Positions 8,571-17,629 are shown, numbered from the stretch's first letter. The stretch: 51,276 bases of DNA from Candidatus Dormiibacterota bacterium (GCA_027313505.1 DAHVDN010000002.1:54275-105550), one strand, 5' to 3'. Numbers and translations: made by a program. The notes: generated from the letters alone by a model not told the origin.

Positions 8571-9824
8571 ATGGCTCAGGAAAAAGGCAGGTTCACAGAT
8601 TCCCGGGTGGTGCTGCACGTCTGCGGTGGAATCGCCGCGGTCAAGGTCCCGGAGTTGATCTCATCCCTTAGGAAGGAGGGGGCGGAGGTGAGGGTGGCGC
8701 TGACTTCTGCAGCCACCTCGTTCATCTCGCCCTTGAGCTTACGGGCTCTGGCGGGCCACCCGGTGCACCTGGGGCTGCTCGAAGTCGACGACACCTTAGA
8801 GGGTGCCGGGATGCCTCATCTGGAACTGGCGGGGTGGGCCGATATTCATCTGGTAGTCCCCGCCACCGCCAGCACCCTGGCCCGTATGGCCGCCGGGATA
8901 GCTGACGATGTGGTCACCTCGACCCTGTTGGCGACGACTGCGCCGGTATTGGTCGCCCCCGCCATGGAGACCAACATGTGGGAGCATCCGGCGACGAGGG
9001 TCAACTGCGCTCTGCTGGCGCAGCGCGGGGTCCACTTTGTGGGGCCGGTCTCTGGGAGGCTCGCTTCGGGGAAGGAGGGCGAAGGAAGGATGGCCGAGCC
9101 TGCCGCGATCCTTGCCGCCGCAGCCTTCCTGCTGGTGGAGCCGGGGCCACTCGCCGGGGTGGAAGTGCTGGTCACCTCTGGCGGCACCCGCGAGGCGGTG
9201 GACCCGGTCCGCTATCTGGGTAACCGCAGCAGTGGCCGGATGGGCCTCTGTCTGGCCGAGGAGGCCGCCTGGCGGGGCGCATCGGTGCACCTGGTGACGG
9301 CGGCCGATCTATCTCCTAGCTCGCCTGCGGTGGCGGTGGCGCGCGTCGAGACCGCCGAGCAAATGCGCGACGCCGCCCTGACTGTGCTTCCCAAGGTTCG
9401 GCTGGTGCTGATGGCGGCAGCGGTCGCCGACTACAAGGTGGCCAGGCCAGCCCGATCCAAGCTCCATCGCGGCGATGTGCCGCAGCTCCGATTGGACCTC
9501 GTGCCCACCGTGGACGTCCTGGCCGCCATCTTGGACAAGCGCAGGCCGGGCTGTCTGGTCGTGGGGTTTGCCGCCGAAACCGAGGACGTCAGGGAACGGG
9601 GATTGGCAAAGTTGGCGCGCAAGGGTTGCGACATGTTGGTCGCGAACCCGGTCTTCGGCGACCACTCCGCGATGGGTGGGGATAGCGCCGAGGGAATAGC
9701 CTTGATGGCGGACGGCCGGGAGATCTCCCTGCCCTGGGCTTCCAAGGAAGAAGTCGCCAAGCGGATCATCGATCTGGCCCAGGGTCTCTTGGAGCTGGAT
9801 CAGGGAGTTCTGGGACCGGAGTGA
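8571..9824 (+). CDS. coaBC: Bifunctional CoaBC (phosphopantothenoylcysteine synthase/decarboxylase)
   Basis: Carries out two steps of coenzyme A synthesis. The N-terminal flavoprotein decarboxylase (about 1-190) shows the His of MPHLELAGWAD, VVPATASTLARMA and VAPAMETNMW; the clamp motif is RLASGKEGEGRM, with Ser where E. coli has the catalytic Cys. The C-terminal CTP-dependent synthase (about 195-417) shows VLVTSGGTREAVDPVRYLGNRSSG, AAAVADYK, VVGFAAET and the LVANP stretch. ATG with CGGAGA immediately upstream. 417 residues, normal length. The end overlaps priA by GTGA. Confidence 0.95.
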   Translation: MAQEKGRFTDSRVVLHVCGGIAAVKVPELISSLRKEGAEVRVALTSAATSFISPLSLRALAGHPVHLGLLEVDDTLEGAGMPHLELAGWADIHLVVPATASTLARMAAGIADDVVTSTLLATTAPVLVAPAMETNMWEHPATRVNCALLAQRGVHFVGPVSGRLASGKEGEGRMAEPAAILAAAAFLLVEPGPLAGVEVLVTSGGTREAVDPVRYLGNRSSGRMGLCLAEEAAWRGASVHLVTAADLSPSSPAVAVARVETAEQMRDAALTVLPKVRLVLMAAAVADYKVARPARSKLHRGDVPQLRLDLVPTVDVLAAILDKRRPGCLVVGFAAETEDVRERGLAKLARKGCDMLVANPVFGDHSAMGGDSAEGIALMADGREISLPWASKEEVAKRIIDLAQGLLELDQGVLGPE

Positions 9825-11827
9825 CCAAGGCGCCCCCACTGGTGGCGCGGGTGGTCCCGGATCTCCCCTCTGGACCCCCGGGAGGGATCTATGACTATGC
9901 GATCCCGGAGGAGATGCGGTCGCAGCTCCTCTTGGGGCAAAGGGTCGTCGCTCCCTTTGGACGTCGCCGCATCTTCGCCTTCGTGGTCGAGCTGCTCGAG
10001 AGATCCGAGATTGACCAGCTGAAGGTTCTGGAGGGGATCCGGGACCCCGTCCCACTGCTGTTCCCCCACCAGATCAGCCTGGCCCGCTGGATCTCATCCC
10101 ATTATCTGAGTCCCCTCCCGGAGGTGATCCGGGCGATGGTCCCACCCTCGCTGCGAACGGGTAAGCCCGGAGGGAGGCCTCGAACAAAGAGCGGGCCGGG
10201 CCGAGACGGTGGGACGAAGGGTGCCTCGGTGGTGCCCGATTTGGTCCTCAGCTCGGCGCAGGAGGCGGTTTTCGCCCCGATCCGCCGAGCGGTTCTCTGG
10301 TCGAGCCCGGAAGAGTTCCTGCTGTTCGGTGTGACCGGTTCCGGGAAGACCGAGGTCTACCTGGCGGCGATCAAAGCCGCCCTCGAGCAGGGAAAGGGCG
10401 CCATCGTGCTGATCCCAGAGATCTCTCTCACTCCCCAGACCGTGGCCCGCTTCTCCATACACTTCCCGGACCGGGTGGCCGTCCTGCACTCCGCGCTATC
10501 TCCTGCTGAGCGCGGCCGGGAGTGGCGGCGGGTGCGCGCCGGAGAGGCGGATGTGGTGATCGGGTCGAGGAGCGCAGTCTTTGCCCCCATGCCCAACATC
10601 GGAGTCGTCATAGTCGACGAGGAGGACTCCACCTCATACAAGCAGTACGACCGGCTCCCTCGGTATCAGGCGGTCGAGGTGGCCAGGCGCTTGGGACGAA
10701 TCCTGTCGGTGCCGGTAGTCCTTGGTAGTGCCACTCCCCGGCTGGAGACCTACCACCAGGCTCGTGAGCTCGGCGGCATGAAGATGCTGCGGCTACCGGG
10801 GCGGTATGGCGGGCGGCCCCTGCCACCTGTTTCGGTGGTGGACCTCAGGGAGGAGCTGGCGTGGGGGAACAGATCTCCCTTCTCCAGACGGCTTTCGGCT
10901 GCGGTCGCCACCACCCTATCCGCGGGAGGGCAGGTGATCCTCTTCTTGAACCGCCGCGGGATCTCCAGCGTTGTCCTATGCCGCTCCTGCGGAGAGGCGT
11001 TGGGTTGCCCGAACTGCTCAGTCTCGCTCACCCTTCACCAATCGGCGCAGCTCCTTAGTTGCCACTACTGCGGGCACCAGGTGCTGTTGCCCGACCTATG
11101 CCCGAACTGTGACGGAAAGATCTTGAGGGCACTGGGCGCGGGAACTGAAAGGGTAGAGGCAGAGGCCAGGAGCCTTTGGCCGACGGCGCGGATTCTGCGG
11201 ATGGATCGGGATACCGTTGGCCACAGAGACGCCCATCGCGACATCTACATGGCATTTGCGGAAAGGCGCGCGGACCTTCTGATCGGAACTCAGATGGTGG
11301 CCAAGGGCTGGGATCTTCCAGGGGTGAGATTGGTCGGGATCGTGAACGCTGATATCGCCCTTCACTTCCCTGATTTCCGGGCATCGGAGCGAACCTTCTC
11401 CCTGCTCACCCAGGTCGCGGGTAGGGCCGGCCGCGGCGACGAGCCGGCGGAGGTGATCCTCCAGACCTACTCCCCAGAACACCCTGCCGTGCTGCGTGCC
11501 GTGGACCACGACTACGAGAAGTTCGCTGAAGTGGAGTTGGAGGCCCGCCGACAGATGCGCTTCCCGCCATTCAGCCGGATGATCGTGATCACCAGGAGCG
11601 CGGCCGAGGAGGAGGTGGCCAGGGGCGAATGTGAGCGTGAAGCGGTCCGTCTGCGGGCCCTCGCAGCCCCATCTGGCGTTGAGATCCTCGGGCCGAGTCC
11701 AGCGTTCATCCCCAAGCTGCGCACCCTCTATCGCTGGCAGATATCCCTGCGGGGTGTCAAGCTTGAGGCGGTGAGGGACCACCTGCCAACCGGCAGAGGG
11801 TGGTCCGTGGACGTCGATCCAAGCTGA
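9821..11827 (+). CDS. priA: Primosomal protein N' (PriA helicase)
   Basis: Restarts stalled replication forks by loading the replisome. It has 668 residues. The N-terminal DNA-binding domain is followed by Walker A GVTGSGKTEVY (about 168-178), a DEAH-like box reading VDEED rather than DEEH, and SYKQYDRLPRYQ. The zinc-binding region has paired cysteines in CRSCGEALGCPNC and CHYCG...CPNCDG (about 388-430). Helicase motifs VAKGWDLPGVRLVGI and QVAGRAGRG follow. Unlike many Actinomycetota PriA proteins, the ATPase motifs are intact. GTG start overlaps coaBC. Confidence 0.94.
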   Translation: MTKAPPLVARVVPDLPSGPPGGIYDYAIPEEMRSQLLLGQRVVAPFGRRRIFAFVVELLERSEIDQLKVLEGIRDPVPLLFPHQISLARWISSHYLSPLPEVIRAMVPPSLRTGKPGGRPRTKSGPGRDGGTKGASVVPDLVLSSAQEAVFAPIRRAVLWSSPEEFLLFGVTGSGKTEVYLAAIKAALEQGKGAIVLIPEISLTPQTVARFSIHFPDRVAVLHSALSPAERGREWRRVRAGEADVVIGSRSAVFAPMPNIGVVIVDEEDSTSYKQYDRLPRYQAVEVARRLGRILSVPVVLGSATPRLETYHQARELGGMKMLRLPGRYGGRPLPPVSVVDLREELAWGNRSPFSRRLSAAVATTLSAGGQVILFLNRRGISSVVLCRSCGEALGCPNCSVSLTLHQSAQLLSCHYCGHQVLLPDLCPNCDGKILRALGAGTERVEAEARSLWPTARILRMDRDTVGHRDAHRDIYMAFAERRADLLIGTQMVAKGWDLPGVRLVGIVNADIALHFPDFRASERTFSLLTQVAGRAGRGDEPAEVILQTYSPEHPAVLRAVDHDYEKFAEVELEARRQMRFPPFSRMIVITRSAAEEEVARGECEREAVRLRALAAPSGVEILGPSPAFIPKLRTLYRWQISLRGVKLEAVRDHLPTGRGWSVDVDPS

Positions 11828-11886
11828 GCAGCCTACCGTCCTGCTGCCCATAATCGCTTCCTCAAAGAATGTAAGGAGGAGTCTTG

Positions 11887-12816
11887 GTGCGCGTGGTGTT
11901 TGCGGGGTCGGGGGACTTTGCGGTGCCCTCACTGCGTGCGCTGGACCAAGCTGGGCACTCTGTGGTGTTGGTGCTTACCGCCCCCGATCGCCTGGGTAGC
12001 CGTGGGCGCCCAGCGCGGCGTCCGGTCCGTGACCTAGCACTCGAGCTCGGGGCCCCGCTCGCCAAACCGGATCGACTGACAGTGGATTCGCTGGGAGGGA
12101 TCAACCTGGACAGTGCCGAGCTCCTCATCGTCTGCGACTATGGCCAGTTGCTCCCGACATCGGTCCTGCAACTCTTCCAAAGAGGGGCCGTGGGGGTCCA
12201 TCCATCGTTGTTGCCCAAGCTTCGCGGCGCTTCGCCTATAAGCGGCGCGATCCTGGAGGGGCTTCGGGAGACCGGTGTGACTATCTACCAGATGGATAGC
12301 AGGATGGACGCGGGCCCAATCCTGGCGCAGCGGGTCCAGCCTGTCTCGTCCAATGTGACCGCCCCCTCGCTCAGCGACCAACTGGCGCAGTTGGCTGCTG
12401 GCCTCCTGATCGAGACGATGGCTAACTTGGCGGAACTGCAGGAGCAAGCCCCTGCGCAGGACGAGGCCGATGCCACCTTCACCACCAAGGTGGCCAAAGA
12501 GGATGGCGAAATCTCTTGGGAGCTGGGCGCGGAGACGATCGACCGGAAGGTGCGCGCCCTCCAACCTTGGCCGGGGACCGTCGCCTCCATTGCCGGCGCC
12601 AGGGTGAAGTTGCTGGCAGGGCATCCCGGAGAGCTTTCGCAGGGGCTCACCGCCCAGCCCCCAGGCACGATCTTGGCGGTGAGTGCTGGTTCTGCCCTGG
12701 TCGCCACCGGGGACGGCGCCTACGAGCTCGACCTGCTCCAACCCCCTGGGGGTACTCCGATGGCTCCTGCCGCGTACCTGCGCGGACGCCGCTTAGTCCC
12801 CGCTGGCCAGTGCTGA
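11887..12816 (+). CDS. fmt: Methionyl-tRNA formyltransferase with an altered active site
   Basis: Formylates initiator Met-tRNA using 10-formyl-THF. N-terminal Rossmann domain starts VVFAGSGDFAVPSL; the folate-binding motif is HPSLLPKLRGASPI and the conserved Asp is in MDSRMDAGPIL. The residue two before His105, normally the catalytic Asn (Asn106 in E. coli), is Gly103 here (codon GGG at 12193-12195). The C-terminal domain (about 206-305) has WPGTVASIAGARVKLL. GTG 11887 follows AAGGAGG by about eight bases; TTG 11884 is also possible. No peptide deformylase gene lies nearby. The stop overlaps smpB by one base. Confidence 0.9.
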   Translation: MRVVFAGSGDFAVPSLRALDQAGHSVVLVLTAPDRLGSRGRPARRPVRDLALELGAPLAKPDRLTVDSLGGINLDSAELLIVCDYGQLLPTSVLQLFQRGAVGVHPSLLPKLRGASPISGAILEGLRETGVTIYQMDSRMDAGPILAQRVQPVSSNVTAPSLSDQLAQLAAGLLIETMANLAELQEQAPAQDEADATFTTKVAKEDGEISWELGAETIDRKVRALQPWPGTVASIAGARVKLLAGHPGELSQGLTAQPPGTILAVSAGSALVATGDGAYELDLLQPPGGTPMAPAAYLRGRRLVPAGQC

Positions 12817-13289
12817 TGGCGAAGGAGGGCGGGGATCCACAGATAGCCCGCAACCGGAGGGCCTGGCATGAATATCACATCCTCGAGGAGTACGAAGCCG
12901 GGCTCGAACTCCACGGCACGGAGGTCCGCTCCCTGCGCCAGGGTGGGGCCCAGATAGCCGAGGCCTACATCAGGGTAGAACGGGGTCAGGCTTGGCTTCT
13001 AGGCGCTCACATTCAGCCGTACCAGTTCGGGAACCGACAGAATCATGATCCGGCCCGTCCTCGCCGCCTGCTGTTACACCGCCGGGAGATCGGCCATCTC
13101 GCGGGAGTGGTCAAGCAGGCTGGAGTCACCTTGATTCCGCTCGACCTTCATCTCTCCAGGAACAAAGTGAAGGTGCGTGTTGGGGTCTGCAGGGGCAAGC
13201 GGGAGTACGACAAGCGGGCCACGCTGATGGAGCGCGATGCCAAGCGGGAGATGCAGCGGGGGCTGAGCCGCACATGGAAGGGCGGATGA
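12816..13289 (+). CDS. smpB: SsrA-binding protein SmpB
   Basis: Binds tmRNA and brings it to stalled ribosomes. 157 residues with IARNRRAWHEYHILEEYEAGLELHGTEV (given here only as a position: residues 10-37), then VKSLR-type loop SLRQGGAQIAEAYIR and the tail KVKVRVGVCRGKREYDKR, with the basic C-terminus that enters the mRNA channel. The ATG overlaps the last base of the fmt stop. ssrA follows 94 bp downstream, the common smpB-ssrA pairing. Confidence 0.96.
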   Translation: MAKEGGDPQIARNRRAWHEYHILEEYEAGLELHGTEVRSLRQGGAQIAEAYIRVERGQAWLLGAHIQPYQFGNRQNHDPARPRRLLLHRREIGHLAGVVKQAGVTLIPLDLHLSRNKVKVRVGVCRGKREYDKRATLMERDAKREMQRGLSRTWKGG

Positions 13290-13358
13290 CTGGACGTCAA
13301 CCAATCCCGACTAACAACAGCTCCACCTGGTTCTTAAGCCCCCTCCAAGAAAGTGAGC

Positions 13359-13364
13359 TATAGT
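13359..13364 (+). promoter_or_regulatory. Probable -10 element of ssrA
   Basis: TATAGT lies 19 bases before the mature 5' end of tmRNA; the 5' leader would be removed by RNase P. No good -35 box is visible at 16-18 bp spacing (nearest is TTAAGC at 13334). Confidence 0.4.
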
Positions 13365-13383
13365 TTGCTGGTAACCCGCTCGT

Positions 13384-13804
<421 letters not shown>

Positions 13805-13973
13805 AGAAGGCCAGTTTCGAGGCTTCCTGGCGCCCCCGAAGCCAGCGCATCCGGCTGCGGTGCAACTTTTGAGGAGCTGGAGCGCCGCCCCAGCGGGACG
13901 AAGGAGCGTCAGATTGGCTGACCAGCTCTCGGAGGGCGCATTGAACTCGCCGTGGCGGGGCTGGAGCTCTGTT

Positions 13974-14729
13974 TCAGGCGGCCGGTGGGATCAAGACCAT
14001 CGGTGGTGCCGGACCGTCCGGAGCCCAGGCCGCCGCTGCTCGCCGCTCGGCGCGGAAGCGGAGAAGCCGACCCACCATGTCGCCGCCTTTGGTCACCGTC
14101 GGCGGGCCTACCTTGGCCTTCGCCTTGCCCCAACCAGCGCGCTGCAAGACTCGGAGCCACTCGATGAGCATGGCCGCCGACGCCCGCAGGTGCTGCCAGC
14201 CCATCCCTGGGCGCTTTGGTCTGAGCGCCAGGCAGTCAGGCGCGACCAGGTACTGGATGCGCAGGTCGCGGTGCTTGTGCTCGTATGACTGGTGGGAGGT
14301 CCGCATCGCTGCGTAAGCCTCTTCTGTGCGCCACAAGGGCAGGAGATCGCAGGGCGAGCTGGAGCACAGAATCGTCTGCTCGCCGCCGCACGCGGGGCTA
14401 CCCATCCGGCACCGGAACCAGAGCCGGCCTTGTCCCTCGTCCCTTCTACCCTTGCTCCGACGCTTCTTCTTGACGACCGCGAAGCGAACGAACTGGGTCT
14501 CGCCGCCACAGTGCCGGCACTTCGGAATACCGTGCTCGTCGAAGAGCGCAGTTGGCATTCTCTTCTTCGGAGCGCTGCCACCCTTCTGCCGAAAGGGGAA
14601 GACGGAGCCTACACCGTGATTCGAATTGAACTCGAAGGCGGCGGGGTCAACGCCTACAAGCGCCGGAGCTAGAACAGTCTCTCCTACCTTACTAGCAGCC
14701 AAGCGAGGATCCCAGCAGGCACCATCCAC
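13974..14729 (-). CDS. Zinc-ribbon transposase-like protein, probably 5'-truncated
   Basis: A 251-codon frame. Residues about 65-125 carry cysteine pairs CRHCGG, then FRCRMGSPACGG and a third Cys-rich strand CSSSPCDLLPLWRT; next comes a stretch with SHQSYEHKHRDLRIQYL and RPKRPGMGWQHLRA, then LIEWLRVLQRAGW. This resembles zinc-ribbon parts of proteins annotated as transposases in actinobacterial genomes; I recall this only as a general pattern and cannot name the family. The first residues overlap the ATPase gene end, which suggests that cargo replaced the original 5' part. Its last codons recur at the same distance from the repeat in B and C, so it is a core gene of the element family. Confidence 0.55.
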   Translation of the reverse strand: MDGACWDPRLAASKVGETVLAPALVGVDPAAFEFNSNHGVGSVFPFRQKGGSAPKKRMPTALFDEHGIPKCRHCGGETQFVRFAVVKKKRRSKGRRDEGQGRLWFRCRMGSPACGGEQTILCSSSPCDLLPLWRTEEAYAAMRTSHQSYEHKHRDLRIQYLVAPDCLALRPKRPGMGWQHLRASAAMLIEWLRVLQRAGWGKAKAKVGPPTVTKGGDMVGRLLRFRAERRAAAAWAPDGPAPPMVLIPPAA

Positions 14730-16135
14730 ATGTCGCCATCCAACCGCAACTCACCTCGTGTCGCAAATACCACGCCCCGGATGGATCCGGCCTGAATCTC
14801 TGCCCGGCTCGTCAGCGTGTCCCGCCCGAGGCGACCCTCCGAATACTTGCTCTCGAAGGCGACGCCGTCGCTCCAAGCCGCCAGAAAGTCCACCTCCCGG
14901 TCATTGGGCGTACGGAGAAAGAGGAGATGAGTGAAATCTACCACTGATCCCTCGCCCTCTGTCTCACGCTGACGCAATAAAAAGTGGCCAATCTGCTGTT
15001 CCGTGACTATTGACGTGTCAGTTGCGAACGCCCCGGGGTTTCGGATGGAGGCTAAGCGGGCCAGCAACGGGTCAACAAAGTAGTACTTGTACTGTTCGTT
15101 GGGGGCAGCATAGAGTCGACCTCGCCGGGCGGGGTAGCATCGCCAAGTCAATAGAGCCTGCTCCAGGAGACTCATTCGAGACTCCAAAGTATGGTGGCTC
15201 TCAAACCCGACCTGTTGCGTAAGGGCGCGCACGCTCACGGGCTGAGCCAGTCTCGACGTAAGCCCGTCAATTAGCAGGCTGGTCTGGGTGGGAGTGGTCA
15301 CAAAGCCAGGCTGTTGGAGAGCGTCTCCTTCGATTACGGACCAGAGATCCTGCGCAAATTGATCGCTGGGTTCGCCTTGTGTTAGAAAGTCGGCAATGGC
15401 TCGTGGGTATCCTCCGACCCTGCAATAGGTCTCCCATGACGTTCCTAGGTCAGTGAGCCACGGAATGAGCGCATCAACGCCCTCGCGGCTCGCCCGACTT
15501 AGCCAGTCGGCGGCTCGGACGGGCGATAGATCTGGAAGATCGGGACCACGCGTGGTAGCGGTGAACTCTCTGAATGACAACGGGAACAGGTACCGTTCGC
15601 GTCGGGTGGGTGCTGTGCCGTACCGTCCAGCGAGGGCCTTCCGCGCCTCTAACAATTGCCGCGAGGAGGATCCGGTAAGGACGACGCAGTCTTGAGCGAA
15701 TCCCGTGTGATTGTCTCGGAGGTATTTGATTGCCCCGGGCCAGCCCTTGGTAATCGCTGTGATCTCGTCCAAGAACCAATACCTGGGTCCAGTCTCCTCG
15801 GCGGTCATGACGTCTCTGGCCAGCCTCACCAGGTGGTGTAGGTCCGCGCTGGTTAGACCGTCGCATGCAAAGTGGATAACTTGGCGGGGCCGTACCACAC
15901 CCCCCGCCAGGAGGTCGGAGATCGTCCTTTTGATCTCGACGCTCTTGCCGACTCGTCGTGGCCCGAGGAGGAGATACATGCCATCGGGGGCAACGTCTGC
16001 GAGAATCGACCTTTTGAGGCTGAAGGGGGCCGTGGCAGCTGCCACCAAGTTAGGATCTCTGACCTCCCAGCCTGGGCCTTTCCACCAAGGGTTGGCGACC
16101 GGGAGCCGTCGCAGCAGGTCTGGCTCTGAACTCAT
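14684..16135 (-). CDS. AAA ATPase with C-terminal DUF4143 (PD-(D/E)XK-like) domain
   Basis: 483 residues from ATG 16135. Walker A GPRRVGKSVEI and Walker B YWFLDEIT lie in the N-terminal AAA_14 domain (about 45-190), with a sensor-like TGSSSRQL. A winged-helix-like middle is followed by the C-terminal DUF4143 region with NDREVDFLAAWSDG and FESKYSEG, an Asp...Glu-X-Lys arrangement of the PD-(D/E)XK nuclease fold. Function of this family is unsettled; members are abundant and mobile. The ATG is preferred over TTG 16171 because TACTAT lies exactly seven bases upstream and TTGCTT 17 bp before that. Cargo of element A; base composition is less GC-rich than neighbours. Confidence 0.85.
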   Translation of the reverse strand: MSSEPDLLRRLPVANPWWKGPGWEVRDPNLVAAATAPFSLKRSILADVAPDGMYLLLGPRRVGKSVEIKRTISDLLAGGVVRPRQVIHFACDGLTSADLHHLVRLARDVMTAEETGPRYWFLDEITAITKGWPGAIKYLRDNHTGFAQDCVVLTGSSSRQLLEARKALAGRYGTAPTRRERYLFPLSFREFTATTRGPDLPDLSPVRAADWLSRASREGVDALIPWLTDLGTSWETYCRVGGYPRAIADFLTQGEPSDQFAQDLWSVIEGDALQQPGFVTTPTQTSLLIDGLTSRLAQPVSVRALTQQVGFESHHTLESRMSLLEQALLTWRCYPARRGRLYAAPNEQYKYYFVDPLLARLASIRNPGAFATDTSIVTEQQIGHFLLRQRETEGEGSVVDFTHLLFLRTPNDREVDFLAAWSDGVAFESKYSEGRLGRDTLTSRAEIQAGSIRGVVFATRGELRLDGDMWMVPAGILAWLLVR

Positions 16136-16142
16136 CGGATAT

Positions 16143-16171
16143 ATAGTACCGAGCATACTGCCCAAAAGCAA
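16143..16171 (-). promoter_or_regulatory. Leaderless promoter of the DUF4143 ATPase
   Basis: On the minus strand TTGCTT (16166-16171), 17-bp spacer, TACTAT (16143-16148), then seven bases to the ATG. Transcription would start at or next to the start codon, and no Shine-Dalgarno sequence is present. Confidence 0.6.
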
Positions 16172-16172
16172 G

Positions 16173-16202
16173 GGGTTTTGCGACGTGCACTGCGCAAAAC
16201 CC
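16173..16202. promoter_or_regulatory. 10-bp-arm inverted repeat upstream of the ATPase promoter
   Basis: GGGTTTTGCG (16173-16182) and CGCAAAACCC (16193-16202) are exact inverted repeats with a 10-bp centre containing GTGCAC. It abuts the -35 box, as an operator would; it could alternatively form a hairpin. Confidence 0.45.
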
Positions 16203-16419
16203 GTGGGTTGTGGGCATTGTCAGCCGAAGCCGAGGAGCAGGTGAGACCGAAGTAGCCTCGCCGCAACCCTCGCTTTTCGTTCCAAGTGGGGTCCGCTCGA
16301 TCTCGGCTTGAGATCAGCCGTAGCCGTGTACAGTTTGACGCTCTCGGCATGTACAAGCCTCCCCGGAATGGCGGCCTCAAGCTGGTTGACCGAAGTCGGC
16401 GGAGGTGCTAAACAGACCC

Positions 16420-16448
16420 TTGCAACAACCCCACCAGGGTTGTTGCAA
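16420..16448. repeat. Junction palindrome between elements A and B
   Basis: Arms TTGCAACAACCC (16420-16431) and GGGTTGTTGCAA (16437-16448) pair perfectly over 12 bp around the loop CACCA. CACCA plus the right arm is the direct repeat found at the tmRNA 3' end, so this is both the right end of A and the left end of B. Confidence 0.8.
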
Positions 16449-16637
16449 AGAGAGCTGCAAAGTTGGCTTGAATGGTCGTGATTGGGGCAGTTGAGGGCGA
16501 CTGAAGTTGGTTTGAGCGTGCCGGGGTGGGCGAACCGAGGCCAGTGGTGGGGCCGGAACCCGTCTTTGCGGGCTGGGTTATGCGGTCCGCCTATCTGAAG
16601 CTGCGCTGCACTGCTCCCGTTCGGCTGGGAGGGTAGA

Positions 16638-16838
16638 TCAGGCGGCTGAGGGTACCAGCGTCACCGGTGGGTCGGACCCGGTGGGTGCTCGGGCTGCGGC
16701 CCGGCGGTCCGCTCGCTGCTCGAGCAGGCGTTTCACCATTCTGCCGCCACCGGTCGCCCGTGCCGGTCCAACCATGGGGGACTTGGGTACTGGCGGGTCC
16801 GCTCGGACGGGAGTATGCCTTTCGGCCCGGACGGACAA
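16638..16838 (-). pseudogene. 3' remnant of the zinc-ribbon transposase-like gene
   Basis: The last 35 or so residues (GGRMVKRLLEQRADRRAAAR, then PPVTLVPSAA) match the C-terminus of the element A gene (GGDMVGRLLRFRAERRAAAA, then PPMVLIPPAA). The stop lies 201 bp from the repeat core, against 202 bp in A. The rest of the gene is missing. Confidence 0.65.
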
Positions 16839-16861
16839 TAGTCATCAGCCATTCGCCCTTC

Positions 16862-17629
16862 ATGTGGACTGACGTGTCATCCAAGGTCGTCACTGGTACA
16901 TCCCGTTTGACAAGTGAACTCGCGCGATGCACTATCGGTGTCGATGCGATCTGCGAATCTGATCAAAGTGATGGACCCACCGAGGGGCTCCGGCACCGTC
17001 AGGCCAAGGCAACCAAAGGGCAGTTGCATTTTGTGGGTATCCCTCGTCTATCTGCCGAGGCGGTGTCTGTCTATGCGGCGGGTCAGGAAGTGACGGGATC
17101 CAAACTGGTACGGACGGCCGGCGGCGCGAGAAGACCAGAGCTAGGTCGTCCACTGAGAGACCGAGTGCTCCTGCGGTGCCGTCCCATAGTGGTTGGCCTA
17201 GTGGCGGGAGGCGCTGTTGCCGCTGGAGCCGCGACTCTGTCGGAGGCTCTGGCCATCGGGTTCGGGTCAGCCCTGGTGTCGTTACTGGGCTGGGAGGGGC
17301 TACACCGGGCACTCAGAACGCGGACCGTAGCAGACCGCGCGATCCGAAGTCAGGTGGCCAACAACCCCTCTTTGGCGTACGCCATCCCCTTCCCCGGTAT
17401 CACCGGAATCGTCGTGGCGGTGGGCAGAGGACTATCAGGGGCAGACGTAGCGCTCGTCATCGCTGGAGCTGGAGCGATCACGTGGCTCATGTGGGAGGCC
17501 GTCGATTGGGTCGCGGCGCGGTCGCCAAGGGTCTACGGATGGGTAACCCGCTGGGAGAGCCGAGCCATACGAGTTCGGAGCGCCCAGGTGAATGCCGCCG
17601 AACTTCGATGGAGAGAGCGGGGATGGTAG
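16862..17629 (+). CDS. Putative small membrane protein (element B cargo)
   Basis: The frame is open from 16667, but the first part is antisense to the remnant above, so I start at ATG 16862 (255 residues); the true start may be later. Two hydrophobic blocks are visible: PIVVGLVAGGAVAAGAATL... with a continuation to LVSLLGWEGL, and GITGIVVAVGRGL followed by ALVIAGAGAITWLMWEAVDW. Between them lies a basic loop. No family recognised and no ribosome-binding site is evident. Its place in a repeat-bounded unit suggests cargo. Existence as a gene is moderately likely only. Confidence 0.4.
   Translation: MWTDVSSKVVTGTSRLTSELARCTIGVDAICESDQSDGPTEGLRHRQAKATKGQLHFVGIPRLSAEAVSVYAAGQEVTGSKLVRTAGGARRPELGRPLRDRVLLRCRPIVVGLVAGGAVAAGAATLSEALAIGFGSALVSLLGWEGLHRALRTRTVADRAIRSQVANNPSLAYAIPFPGITGIVVAVGRGLSGADVALVIAGAGAITWLMWEAVDWVAARSPRVYGWVTRWESRAIRVRSAQVNAAELRWRERGW

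Noticed and set aside
9040..9090. CoaC domain with Ser in place of the catalytic Cys as a novel defect
   Set aside because: I recall LASG-type clamp motifs from several other phyla, so it is more likely a lineage variant than a lesion.
10610..10640. PriA DEED instead of DEEH as loss of helicase function
   Set aside because: Both acidic residues needed for Mg/ATP are kept and all other motifs are intact.
16667..16861. N-terminal extension of the element B membrane protein
   Set aside because: This part is antisense to the zinc-ribbon gene remnant and looks non-coding.
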